Shown here: positions 24,191 to 35,954 of the stretch, one piece after another | Numbering within the stretch: the stretch's first letter is position 1 | Layout: every line of letters begins with the position of its first letter | NCBI GenBank assembly: GCA_947034885.2 | Contig: OX344757.2 | Location: forward strand, 124,001-188,000 | Origin: Thuidium tamariscinum | Taxonomy: Eukaryota > Streptophyta > Bryopsida > Hypnales > Thuidiaceae | DNA length: 64,000 bases | Direction of reading: 5' to 3' | Made by a program: the position numbers and the translations under genes | Notes under the pieces: model-generated | What the model was told of the DNA's origin: nothing | Seen by the model: the letters and a program-made list of their open reading frames with translations, nothing else | Database searches by the model: none

Positions 24191-27059
24191 GTTGAAGTCA
24201 CTACTTGGTTATTGTGTTTATTTTTTAGTTCACAAGTCATTAACTGCATGTTAAAAGCAAGTTTATCTTTTCGAAGAATGAAAAAAGAGATAAAAAAAAA
24301 AGGAGTACACTTTATGCAATGATCAATTATTCATTGCTTTGGAAATAAACGTGTGTTCGTCTTCTCTCTAAAATTTTCTATTTTTTGAAGACATTCATCT
24401 TAACAAAATCTTCTTAATTCTTTAAATATAATGAAGATTTGTGGAAAACTTGAACTCTGCGGCACCTTCAATTATTGCTTTCTACTTTTACAATGTATAT
24501 TTCAAATACAAAATGTGCTACTGTATGTTGTAGAAATCAAAGGTAACCTTCAAAGTCCAATCTTTTGTCATGAAGACGTGGTACAAAAGAAACATAAAAG
24601 TTGTAAACCTGTGCGACATTAAAGAGATAATGGAAAATTGAAATATGGACACCTTCTTCTTCTCTATTTTTACATTGTATATTTCAAATTGGGTGTCTTT
24701 TGCTGTATGTTGTAGAAATGAAACCATTGAAGTGTAATCTATATCACGTGAAGGCCAACCAAAAAATTAAAATAGAAGTTTTAAACTTGTGCGTCATTAA
24801 GGAGTCGTCAAAAAATTGAACTACAGACACCTTCTTCCTCAATAATCCTTCATTTGTTCAAAAAAGTTCGAAATCCCATTATGGTTTTGAGAAACTGTGG
24901 TTAAGAAAAATTAAACAACTTGAAGTTGAAGCATAAAACCCAAAAACCCTATACCTTAATCATTAGGAGATTTTAGGATTTATTAATGGAAAAACTATTT
25001 TCTTTATGATTATTGTCTCTATAGTAGAAGAAGATAGTGAATTCCTATATTGAATTAGAAAGCTTTAATATAATTAAGTGGAGACTACTTTAAAATATAT
25101 ATTTAAATTTTTATGTTCCAATTTCTTTTATCTTGTACAAACCCATCCAATTGAAAAGATGAAATGTTACTATGATTAAGAACATGTACAAATTTATAAA
25201 GTTGAACCTATCTTAGAAATAGAAAGGGAAAAAAAGAGTTTTCTTCATTCCATTAATTTTGAATAATTTAGGATTCTACATAGCATTCAGTGAATAATAA
25301 ATAATGTGATAAATAAATGACACTATTGAAATTTTTTTTTAGGGGATTGAACAATCCTTATTTATAACTATAAATAGTTGTCATACTGAAGGTATGTATA
25401 TTTCCATACTATTTAATAAGAAAATTAATTAAATTCATGATTATTTTAATAGTCGTATACTAGAAGCAGTTACTACTATGTTGGGCCAAAAGTTTTTAGG
25501 GGATTGAACTTGTTAAATTTACAAATCCATATTCTGAAATGCATTGAAGAAGCGCACTTTGATGTGCTAAAGAAACGTCATTCACATGCTTGTCAATTAT
25601 AGCACTTAAAATGTAATTCATGATACAACACATGCAATTCCAATTAATGAGGAACAAGTGCTGAACCTATCAAGTTTAATGAGGTACAAGTCATGAACTC
25701 ATCAAATTTAATGAGTTACTAGTGGTGAAATCGTCCAATTCAAAATCAAATAATTGCTTGTATAATGATGCTAGTATGATGGCCTTGCTACTTGTCTTTC
25801 ACTCCTTAGAATGCAACCTCTTAGCATTGACAATCATTTTGTATTAGTAAACGAAGCACATTATTGAAAAGAAGTGTTAATGTTTATTTCTTGAAAAGAT
25901 TATTAATTCATTTCATTTTGTAAAGTTTTGAATTACATACTTCTATACTTCATATTTGGGTAAATTTTTTGTTAATTGTAGAGTATTTTGACTAAAATAT
26001 TGAAGAATTAATGTACAGGACAGCTTACTTCAATTGAAATAGGGAAGTAAGGCAATAACTCATAGAATCCAAATTTAACAAGAAATCAAACATATGAGTA
26101 CTAATTTGTTTATAATAATTAATTAGTAGCCTCTACTTGATATTAGACAATAAAGGACCTTGACAAAATAAAGTAAGATGTATTTATAGGATTTATTTTA
26201 AAATTCAAAAACGTACTTACATTTCCTTGAAAGAAAATGAAATAATAATTAATGAACATTATTTAATTTTGAAGTACATTTAACTATGCAAAATGAAGTA
26301 CATTTGTACATTTATTTAGTCACAGAAATTGTTAATAATTGAAATGGGACATCAAATATTTTCATTTTACTTTGGCATTAGGATTAAATAGATTTTCATA
26401 GTATCTTTTTATGATATGTTTAAAGACATTCTTAGTGGTAGGACAAGGCATAGAGGATTAGTTAAATGTAATGAATAAGAAATAGTCATTGTAGGAGACC
26501 TTTGAAATACAATGTTAATTCTTTTCAAAGATTTCTTTTTATTAACAACAAATAAGTATTTGAATTCATGTTCTCTTGAATTAGAACATTTGAGGAAGAT
26601 TTATACAACAATAATAGGCTCTTCACTAAATCTGTATTATATCATTAAATGATAACAAATTCATGGAAATCAATAAAGGACTTCAAATAAATTTTTTTGG
26701 TAGAATTACAAAAAAAAGATAGAATTACCATAATACAATTTGTACACATAAGATATTCAGAATCCAAATCCTATCGATTATAGGATGGGGGGTGGGGGCC
26801 TTTTGGAATTCATGATTCCTAAAATTATCAGAATCATTGATAATAAAATAATCAAAGGAACTCTTAAATTGAGGTAAAGAATTGTAGAAGATTCCGACAC
26901 TGCACTCTTGAAACTGCAAAAAAATAATTACCATTTTATTTTATATGCAAGTAATCCTTGTTATATGTTCAACCTCTCTTGTTTGCCATTACATTTTTAG
27001 GTTTTAATTGAATATGTAACTTTGAATAGCTTTTGTCGTTTTTTATTGAATATAGTATA
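24191..27059. other. AT-rich intergenic DNA, nothing seen
   Basis: No credible coding frame, dyad cluster or element. Small duplicated words occur near 24,430-24,830 (ATTTCAAAT...CTGTATGTTGTAGAAAT twice), suggesting a diverged ~230 bp tandem duplication. Confidence 0.45.
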
Positions 27060-27465
27060 TTTGTTCTATACGTGTCAACAGACTAGATATCAATTTCTGT
27101 AGGCCTGATGAATATCAATTTAAGTCGGGTGTGCATTTTTTCCAGGTACTATTTTTAAGAGGGGCATGCTTTTCCCGGGTATCAATTGTAGCGGGTATGA
27201 CCTTTTTCGGGTTCCATTCCACATTTCGTAGAAGGTGATACTCGGATTCCAATTCTAAAGAGGGGCATCCTTTTTCGGATATCAATTGCAACGGGTATCT
27301 CTTTTTTTGGGTTCCATCTCACATTTCATAAAAGATGATACCCGGACCTCAATTCCAACGGGTATGGACCATACTCCAGTACCATCCACACGGGTAGATG
27401 ATACCCGGATATCAAACGAAGCGGATATCAACCACACCGGGTTGGATTCAGCCGGGTATCCCAGG
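27060..27465. repeat. GATACCCGG/CCGGGTATC motif cluster
   Basis: The words CGGGTATCAA, GATACCCGGA, GGATATCAA and close variants recur at least ten times on both strands between GATATCAATT near 27,085 and CCGGGTATCCCAGG near 27,450. The motif is not seen elsewhere in the window. It lies immediately upstream of the candidate leader exon of locus B, where promoter elements would be expected. Confidence 0.7.
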
Positions 27466-27918
27466 AAGCGGCTTCCTCGCCCCGCTAGGGTTTGGCGCTC
27501 TTGTTACTCTTCGTGTGTTGCCTTTTCGTATTCTTTGCTTCTTTTCCTTGTTGTTTGTTGCTTTTCCGTATTTTGGGCGAGTCTTTCGCATGATGCTTGC
27601 GAGCTCGTTCTGCGAGGTTTAGCGGTAGTATTCGGAAGACGTATTCGCGCGTGTGAGAGGAGCGCTTCATCTTTGTTTCAGAGAAGCGCTTCACCTGTGT
27701 GTGAGAGGACTACTGCAACTTGTGGGAGGAGCGCTTCACCAACTTCCGAGAGTTTTCCACGGCACCACCGATTTCCCCTTTCGTTCTGTCGTGATTGACG
27801 GTCGCAGTTCCGATTCAGGGTCGCAATGTGGGTTCGCAGTGCGAGGTGTGAGGTTGCCGTCCGAGATTTCTGGTTGCCTTGCGGTTTGCAGTGGGGACAG
27901 CATTTGCGTTTATTGGCG
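27466..27918 (+). promoter_or_regulatory. Candidate leader exon of locus B
   Basis: A GC-richer stretch starting near CCCCGCTAGGGTTTGG ends at a strong donor, TTGGCG followed by GTGAGTGAG at 27,919. By position it parallels 10.6-11.06 kb of locus A. Repeated GAGGAGCGCTTCA words occur inside. Frames of 170 and 89 codons exist but resemble nothing I know. Confidence 0.4.
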
Positions 27919-28617
27919 GTGAGTGAGTCTTCCTAAACCTTATAACCTTCTTTGCAGGTTTAGTGCTTTCTTTGATCAGGTCTTTCTGTAAAATTTGCTT
28001 GTATTGTTTGTTTAGGTTTTAGGGTACATTTCTATGTATTCTATTAAGCTTCATTTAAAGAAGACACAGAAGCTTGTCTTGAGTTGTGGATTCATTTCTC
28101 TTGATTTATTTCGGTTGCTTAGCCCTGCATCCTGTTTGTACAAAAGTAATCACGGTTTCAGTGTGAGAGAACGGAGGTGGGCTTCCGCTCGTTTGAGTTG
28201 CGAGGGTTTTTTTCCTCTTGATTAGGCCTGCATTTCCTCTTGCTTAGGCCTACATTGTGTCTGAGTTTTGAATCACGATTGTATTGTGTGATTTTCTGAG
28301 GTGTAACATGCAAATTTGAGGGATTAGATTGGCAATTCAGCTCAATTCGGTTGATTTGGTAGCGTTAAGAATACGAATTCGAGTGCATTGGACCGTATTG
28401 TGTGCTTCGCCAGTACTTTTGAGATTCAGAAGCTGCATGTAGTGAAATTGTGGCTTTCCTACGTGTCGCAACACAGGGTAAGTAAATTCCCTGTTATACT
28501 CACAAAAATCACTGTAGAGTATAACTAAGTGACTCTAAAGATCGAACCCGCGAGATTCTGTGAAGTATCTGGCTTAGTTAAGCGATTAAGATAGGACAGC
28601 TCCCCAAACTCTATAAT

Positions 28618-29700
28618 CCGGTTCTAGATCTAGAACCGGAAATACACAAATAACCCGAGACGACAACCCGTTATCCCGTTCAAAAACTGATATTCTAGCA
28701 ATCTGGTTCGGAACGGATCCGTTCCTTCACTTTTCCGGTTTCCCGGATTTTATCCGTTCCGTCAGACTGCAACGGATCCGCTCCCTAACGAGTTCCGCTC
28801 CTGGTTTCCTCTCCGGACCAATCCGTTCCGGATGATCCGTCCACACCCGTTCCTCAATCCGGTTTGGTTTTGCCTCTGTTTTACCATCAGAGGGGTCGCC
28901 GCTTGATTTTGTGAGCGGTAGGCCCACCGCTCCTTCCGTGACTTATAGTGGCTGAAGACCCACTGTCTACCTGTTAATTCTAAAAATACTTCAGATCCGG
29001 TTTGATCCCTCACAACAATCCAGACAAAGATCCGGACTGTAGGTCACACAGAGATCCCCCGTACGATCTTCTCATACTACAACGACTTTGACGCGACTTT
29101 CCGTTCCTGGGGAGCCAGGTGGCTACAAGTGTATCCGTCTGTTCCAACGTCAACCAGAACTCTTCCGTTTGCCACAAAGACGGTGAGACCTCACAGGAGA
29201 TCGGACACTCAACTGGGTTTCCCACCCAGGAGCTCTAGCACGATTAAGGAATCCCTCCCTCTCGTCTAGCCTAACAACGGCTTTCTCACCCGGAATCTTA
29301 AGTCCTAGAAGCGCTGAGGCGCTAGAGTTACACTCCCAACTCTTCTCTACCCGTTTTCATATACTCAGACACGGAAAATAAGCACCAAAGGGAGAATGTC
29401 GCCTGCAAAACCACTTGCGCCTTCCTAACTCCGCGTCACGCCGCCCTGCCAAACTCGGGAGATACACACGCAAAGCAAGAGAGAATAAAATACACAAAGA
29501 TAATGCAAAGGAAAAGACTCCCAGTCCACCGCGAGGGGACTGACTTAAATAATGGGCAAAAAAGCAAAAAGCGGCATACAAGTCCGCCGCGATTAACGCT
29601 CGGCGGATCCGTTCCTACCTACTTCTGAACCGGAACGGATTCCAACCCGCTCCAAGTTCCTAAACCGGACCGGATTTCCTCCTGATCCGTTCCTAAGTTA
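28618..29700. repeat. Private motif cluster, left part of element D
   Basis: GGATCCGTTCC, TCCGGTTTCC, ATCCGTTCCG and related words recur many times. Perfect palindromes include one of 22 bp at 28,618-28,639 (half CCGGTTCTAGA) and GGAACGGATCCGTTCC at 28,710-28,725. The cluster continues to about 29,700, just beyond the stop of the D gene, and reappears at the other end of D. It looks like end-region binding sites of a transposon. Confidence 0.75.
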
Positions 29701-29730
29701 AAAACTACAAAAACAGGAAAGTCCTAATAC

Positions 29731-31413
29731 CTACGTATCCGGCTCTGCTACCCTAGATCCTATAGTCGGGCTTTCCGCCCTACTGATCTGCTCGAAGACC
29801 TCGGTGAGGTTCCGATTCCGTTCTCCGTCTGTTGCAACCGGAGCTCCAGTAACCGGACTCGCAGGAGACTCCGACAACTGAATTGCCGCCTCCCGGTTGC
29901 CCGTTGACGCTCGCCCTGACTTCTTGGATTGCGGCGTCCTGTCCTTCCCTGGTCTCTGAGGCAACCCTTCGGAAATATCCGGTAGAGACAGATCGGAGAG
30001 TCTGACCGGAATTTCCGTCAGTCTCCGGCTACAGTCTTCCATCCGTTCGGCCGCCTCCCGAACCTTCACCAAAGTCGTCTCCACCTTTTCGGAGAAGTCG
30101 GACAGAATCCGGACTATCCGGCTTCCGGATAGTTTCTTCTCCTTGTGCACCTCTTTGTCAAACAGTTGAGCCCGGATGACAGCCGATCCGGGTTCCCCGA
30201 ATGTTGCCTTCACGTGCTCCGCCAATTTGACGGTCTCCGCCGCCATCTCCTTGGTAGCGGCCTCGTTGTCCCTGAGAACAAGGAGCTCCGCCTTCAAACC
30301 GTCAACTTCCTCCTGAAGTTTCCGGTTTTCCTCCTCCATCTTGGCGAGATCCGCAGGCGAGGCGATGCAATTCCCTACCACGGTCGGGAGAGTATGATCC
30401 GGTTTGCCATTGACCATCTCCGCGATGTTCTCCAAGACGATCCGCTTGACCTCCCAATCCGCTCGGATGTTGCACAGGATTTCCGTCAGTTGCACGAACG
30501 GATCACTGGGATCCGTTTCCTCTGCTGCTGGTTTGGCCTGACCCGGTTCGGATGGTCCTGCTCTGCCTTCCGTTCCCGGATTGTATCGGACCGGAGGAGA
30601 TCCCCTCGTGTTCGGCGGTGTGGTCTTCTGCCGCTTCACGAGCGGAACTTCCGGTTCCTCTCCCTTATCCGAGTCCTCCCGCTCTGTCTCGGACTCGGAG
30701 CTCTCCTCATCATCCGTTGACGTCTCCCCGTACGTCAAGACTATCTTCTGGGTGTGCCACGTCTTCTCTTCCGTATCCGAAAGGAGTTGTAGATGGTGGT
30801 AGAGGTGGAAGAGGTAGGGGGAGATCGGAGTTGCCCTACTCCCTCCGAGGTTCTTCAGTAACCGGGTGATCAGGTCCTGTATGATCCGGCCCTAGTCCAC
30901 TTTCCGGTCTCCGATCAGCGCACCGAAAATGGTGTTGGCCAGGCCGATCGTGATCCGGGTTGGTTTCTCCGGATGAAGGACCGGAAGCAGAAACTTCAAC
31001 AGGCGCCTATGCCTGTCTTCGTTGCAGTCCATGATCCGGTATCCGTCCTTCGGGTGAGGGGTGCCACTGAACTTGTTTTGGAGGAAGTCTACCTTCCTCC
31101 CGGCCGGTCCGTGCCCCTGGTGTTTGAACCCGTATACGGCCCTCCAGTGCGCCTCCGTCCATTTGTGCGGCATTCCCCGCGCCGTGTTGTCGAACTGATT
31201 CGACACCTTGCCCTTCAGCTCCTTCACCATCCGCTCCTCCTTGAAACCCCAGGGTATCTCTGCTAACCCTAGACACCCCATTGCGATTAAGTCCGCCATC
31301 AAGTTGCTTTTCTCCGGCTCTGTGGAAGGGATGAGCGGAACTACTTTCTTCAGCTTTATCCCTGAGGGTGGGGGTGTAGTGGACTCGGTTCTCTTCCGGC
31401 GTAGCTGCGGCAT
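29731..31413 (-). CDS. Element D protein, interrupted by one TAG
   Basis: A single minus-strand frame of 560 codons is open except for one TAG at 30,892-30,894 (between KVD and GRIIQDL). The first part has a basic start (MPQLRRKR), WRAVYGFKHQGHG and HPEKPTRITIGLANTIFGAL. After the TAG come SPYLFHLYHHLQL, an acidic Ser/Glu tract, KRQKTTPP, a coiled coil (KMEEENRKLQEEVDGLKAEL) and a Pro/Ser-rich tail. I do not recognise the family; the make-up (compact N-terminal domain, then acidic, basic and coiled-coil tail) could suit a gag-like or other structural or DNA-associated protein of a mobile element. It lies entirely inside element D, with a TATA box about 350 bp upstream. The TAG may be a decay mutation, for example TGG to TAG. 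Confidence 0.65.
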
Positions 31414-31763
31414 GGCAACTATCCGGAAAACTACCTCACTGCTCTCCTAGCCGCACGTCCCGTTCCTCACACACACTCACAACACAACTACAAAAGTAAT
31501 CCGCCCGTAATAACCACCTGCACATACACACACACACTCCTCTCCACACACCAGCGTCTCAGCGCACAGTCTGAAACCCGCGCCGCTGACAACTGCCCGC
31601 TCTGACAAAACACCCGCTGCTAATACTGACAGCCGCGTCACAGAAAATTGCGCCACCAAACACGCGCGGAAAACCAACTCACAGAAAAGGCGGAAAACGC
31701 TGAGGGTTGAAAAACACACAACGAAGCGCCTGAGAGCAAATGGGCCAACTGAAAATGTCAGGC

Positions 31764-31773
31764 CTTATATAGT
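31764..31773 (-). promoter_or_regulatory. TATA box of the D gene
   Basis: CTATATAAGG on the minus strand lies about 350 bp upstream of the ATG at 31,413. It implies a transcription start near 31,735-31,740 and a leader of roughly 320 nt. Confidence 0.55.
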
Positions 31774-31779
31774 TTCCAG

Positions 31780-32035
31780 AAATGGATCCGGTCTTCCGTT
31801 CCTGATCATCCGTTCCCGTTCTCATCCGATCGGTCCAAGTCCGGAAATCATCCGTTCCGTTCTGGGACTTAATCCGGATAGAATCCGTTCTATAGGGTCC
31901 GGAATTTTTCCGTTCCGGTATTCCGTCGTAATAAACCGGAATTATTCTGCCACCGGTCTCTACAACATTATCTGGTACTACTTCTGGATCTTACCCGTTC
32001 CCTGAACAAATCCGGTTGCTAAATTTTCCACTTTC
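31780..32035. repeat. Private motif cluster, right part of element D
   Basis: At least ten ATCCGTTCC/TCCGGAA-type words occur between the TATA box and the right terminus, in the same orientation as on the left side. None is seen outside the element in the window. Confidence 0.75.
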
Positions 32036-32507
32036 CGCTCCATACTGACTTTAAATGGAAAGATCAAAAATATGTCTTGCCACACTACGTGATCCGTAAT
32101 TGTTAGCTGTTGTAATAAACCTTGAAAATGTGGAATTCCTTGCAGGTTTTCGAGGTATTTGTGTGTATAGGAAGGTTGGGAAGGACGTTGGGACGACAGT
32201 GCATTCCTCGACCTACAGAGTAAGTGGAGTTCTGTAACCTAAATTGAATTCCAACTTTGGTAATTGAAAGTACAGTGTATATCACAGGGAGATGCCTGAA
32301 CCCTAAACAGAATTCTGCATTGATTCATATCTAATTCCATAATGTGCATCATCTGAATGAGTAGTCTAAAACCCTAAACCCTAAATGAAATGAAAACGCT
32401 ATTTTCCAATGTTTTTAGAAGTCTACAAAGAGTATGACGCTCTGTAATATATGTATCGGCCCCAATGATAAGTAGAACCCTAAACCCTAATCCCTTAGTT
32501 TTTGCAA

Positions 32508-32893
32508 TTTAGCTCCAATCGAGCTGAACTACAGAGTCAACTTCTTTCTATATATTCAGAGTAGTTGGTGGCAGTTCAGCTCGAAACGAGCTGAACTGCA
32601 AACTGTTTTCGTAACTGAGTGTAAATTAATTTTAATATCTTCCTCTTCAGATGACTCTGTTATTCATTTATTATTATTGTATGAGGATCCAATTCCAGTT
32701 CTTTAGCATTGTAAAGATTAATATACGGATCTTAGAACCACAGAGGCTGCAGTTTAGCTCGATTCGAGCTGAACTCCAAGCAAATAAACAATAACCACTG
32801 AAAAAACAATGATCTTTCGGCGTTGAACGTATAATGAACAAATAATCCATTCATTGAATCTCACCTATGAGATTGAGCTCGAATCGAGCTAAA
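32508..32893 (+). repeat. Leader dyads of locus B
   Basis: Four dyads at 32,508-32,528, 32,575-32,595, 32,753-32,773 and 32,873-32,893 share half-site TTYAGCTCGA, one central base and TCGAGCTRAA. Several are extended by outer GCAG/CTGC. The last ends 48 bp before the ATG. Telobox-like AAACCCTAA words occur just upstream (32,370-32,490). The layout repeats that of locus A with an unrelated arm sequence. Confidence 0.9.
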
Positions 32894-34469
32894 CTGCAAG
32901 ATTAGAAGGCATTCTAATCTAATAATCCTTTCCAAAACAGAATGGAGGAACAAGTGGCTAGCCTCGAACAGTATTTTCGAAAATGCAACGTGCAGAACCC
33001 CGACGACATCGATGAGGAGGACATGATGCTCTGTGAGGGCAAGTTCTGGGAATTCAAAGACCCAGACCAAGTTGAAAGCTGGAGTTTTCACATGATTCCT
33101 TTCAAGGAAGAAATAGCCTTCTCATACAAGTTCAAGAAGTTAGCTGTTTTTCTGCAACTGTCATTTGATGAACGAGTGAAGGACGTGGAAGCAGATGCGC
33201 ATCCCGCGATAAAGATCAAGTGTGTGACATCTGATCCAGATATTCCTAAGGAGGACCAGTATCATTTCACCATTTGCCTTGACTCAGTTCTCATACCATT
33301 CACCTTGACTCCATTTTTGAAGAGTCTGGAGCGAACATCATTTGCAGATGAGATAAAGGAGTTAGAAAAAAAACTAGATAATAAAGAATGGCAGAATGCG
33401 AACGGAGCCCCAATCAATGGGAAAAAACTTTGTGCCAAGCTCCGGTATATGTTCAGTGATCTCAACACTCTGAAAGGGAAGATACAGCTCAGAAATCAGC
33501 TGGAGAAGCCACGCACGGTGTCCATGAACACCGAGCATCCGGGAAGGAGTGAGAGTTCAAAACGCAACTCTGTCGTGGAGACCGGGTCTGGAAAACCAAA
33601 GCGTGCCTCTCAAAGGCAACCGAAGAATCCCTCTCAAAAGCAGGGAAAGAAAGCCGGCCCCTCCACGTCCAAAGTCGTACTACCCACCAAATCCACAGAG
33701 CAATCCGAAATTGCGGAAGGGAGCTATTTGGAAGAAATGGTAAACGTTCCTCACTCCCGCAAGACCGAAAGAAAGCAAGATTACAAGCAAGTGAGTGAGG
33801 TGTACCAACGGTTCTGGTCTACTTGCGAAGACGCTTACGTCTTCCCTGTTGGTGAGAAGAAAGAGATTGAAATCACGAAGCTCATCGCTGCTCCTTCAAC
33901 CTTCAACATTCGTTCGAAGGAAACACGCATTGTTGATGACATGGTCACTTGGCTTCTAAATATTCCGGACAAATCTAACAAGCAAACCCTATGCGTTATG
34001 CCGGTGGGACACTCTACAAAGCCAACCAAATGGGAGGATATTGAAGACGGCAAGTTCTATATCATCAATGGGCAGCATAGTGTGGAAGCAAGTGAAAGGA
34101 TTGTCAACGACGCTAACGACATCGATGAAGAGACCAAGAAGAATTTTCAGAAATGGGAATGCTTTGTTGTGTGGTCAGCGGATGAAGAGAAGCTCCGGAA
34201 CATTTCAGCGTATTATAATCGAACAAATCACTTTGTGGCAACACAGCCGTCGTGGGCTACGAATATTCTGGGAGCGCGATCCGTGTGGGAGGCCATGGAT
34301 AGGCCAAAAAATCCGAAGGAGGCTTCCTCCGTTGGGACCACCTCAGCGATTAGACGAACAACGGATAATCTCCGCAACAAAAATAAATTCAATGTAAGTA
34401 CTGAACACCGATATTGCCTGCCTTTTTTGTATGTGATTTTCTTCATACATGATTGTGACTCTTCTGTGG

Positions 34470-34490
34470 TTTAGCTCGACTCGAGCTAAA
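34470..34490 (+). repeat. Dyad in B intron 1
   Basis: Half-sites TTTAGCTCGA and TCGAGCTAAA around a C, in the intron 34,394-34,529, at the same place as the two A-type dyads of A intron 1. Confidence 0.9.
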
Positions 34491-35933
34491 GTAGAGAACA
34501 CCTCTAATGTAGACAGATTGTGATATCAGGAATTCGAAAAAGTTGTTTATGTTCGATTTTCAATGATCGATGTAAACAAAAATCTCAAGCTGTTTAAGGC
34601 GAAGGACAAAGAAGAGAAGCTGAAGTTGACGAATGAGCTGAAGCTGATCACCGCCCCTGATGATGTTTACAATCTCTGGAAGGAGGTCATAACAGCCGCC
34701 GCCCACGGAGAGCTTTTTAACCCAGATACGGAGAAGCTGTTTAATGCGAGGACCGATTGGAACCCAGAGAACTGCATGCTCACCCGGGAATTCTTCAAGT
34801 TCCTTGGCAATCTAAGCTATCCTGAGCTGGGAAAGCTTGCAAAGCATATTTTAAACCAGACGGGTGACAAAAGAAAGCATTGTTATCCTAAAGTGACGAT
34901 TAAGGCAATATCGTCGATGCTGGATAGCTGCTACACCACGAAGGAATGGGCGGAAAGGCGGAAGCGAAAGCATCTCGTAAAAAAAGAGCTTCACCAAATC
35001 AAGCCGGAGCTTGGCCTTATGAACACAAACAACGAAATTATCGTTGAAAACTGGAAGGCCTTAAAAAACGAACGCATGTTTTCCAGGGCCACTATGGATG
35101 TTCTCCTCGACAGGCCTGGGGAGAGGTACTTTGTGGAGGCAAAGATGGTGAGGTCGAAGAACAAGACTTGTGCTCAGTTGTCGCCAGAAGCGTTCTCTTT
35201 TTTCCAGGCGTTTCTTGAGCACAAGACAAAATTTGTCAAGCCAACGGCGAATGGATACTACCGGACGTACAACGAAATAAACAACGTGACGTCGGAGTGG
35301 CCCAGAGGTATGTGGTCGGAGGAGACGCCAAAGCAAATCGGGCTCGGAGTGGTTGATTTCCGTTGGCTTCCAGGCATGAGCAAGAAAGACAAGTCGACTG
35401 TCGACTGTCCATATTTTGTTGAAGTCGTGAGCTCAATGTTCAAAAAGAGTCCCAAGCTCGGAGAGATTTCATCTTGGCTCTTCATTTGCGCAGACGAGAA
35501 GGAACAAGCGTAGGTTTTACGGTTTGTAGAAACCAACAAAGCTCTGGACAAGTACAACATTGAGTACGCCGACTACCACGCTGGGAAGAATGACCGGCTA
35601 GGTGATGCGGCAGCGGCAAGGACACCAAAGAAGGTTCTTCTAATGTTCTTGCAGAACCCCGCGAATCCTGTGCAAGTCAGAATTCCTGAGGAGTTCCTGT
35701 GCCCCGACACGAATAGATACATGAAAGCGCGTGCGTACAATGAACTTGAGTACCGGCTAAACAATCTGGAACTCCGCATGGAATTCTATTTGTGGCTAAT
35801 CCGCAAATTCTGTACCCCTGGGATGTGTGTCTTCTCAGGATTCACAGGCGGGAAGTTTACCTACGCTGCCATGGTGGGTCTATTTCTCATCTACTCTGTA
35901 ATAGCCTTCGCTTACTTGTGTATTTTTATGTCA

Positions 35934-35954
35934 TTCAGCTCGAGTCGAGCTAAA
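35934..35954 (+). repeat. Dyad in B intron 2
   Basis: TTCAGCTCGA, G, TCGAGCTAAA lies in the intron 35,874-36,008. This 135 bp intron is a multiple of three with no in-frame stop, so retention would keep the frame open through the dyad. Confidence 0.9.

Larger units (their letters stand above)
28464..32084 (-). mobile_element. Element D, 3.6 kb, TIR and 5 bp target duplication
   Basis: Left end TGTCGCAACACA (28,464-28,475) and right end TGTCTTGCCACA (32,073-32,084) are inverted repeats with two mismatches over 12 bp. The element is flanked by CTACG on both sides (28,459-28,463 and 32,085-32,089), a 5 bp duplication. No long direct repeats were seen at the ends, so it is not an ordinary two-LTR retrotransposon, though TG...CA ends and a 5 bp duplication also fit one giant solo LTR. 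It holds one gene on the minus strand and a private motif in both end regions, and is inserted in the leader of locus B. Class unknown. Confidence 0.7.

Noticed and set aside
27286-27798. 170-codon frame in the B leader exon region
   Set aside because: No similarity recognised, it runs through the motif cluster, and there is no counterpart in locus A.
30145-30720. 191-codon plus-strand frame inside element D
   Set aside because: It is the shadow of the minus-strand D gene, whose frame extends much further and has a TATA box.
32360-32490. AAACCCTAA words as interstitial telomere sequence
   Set aside because: There are only single or double units, typical of telobox motifs near plant gene starts, not a telomeric array.
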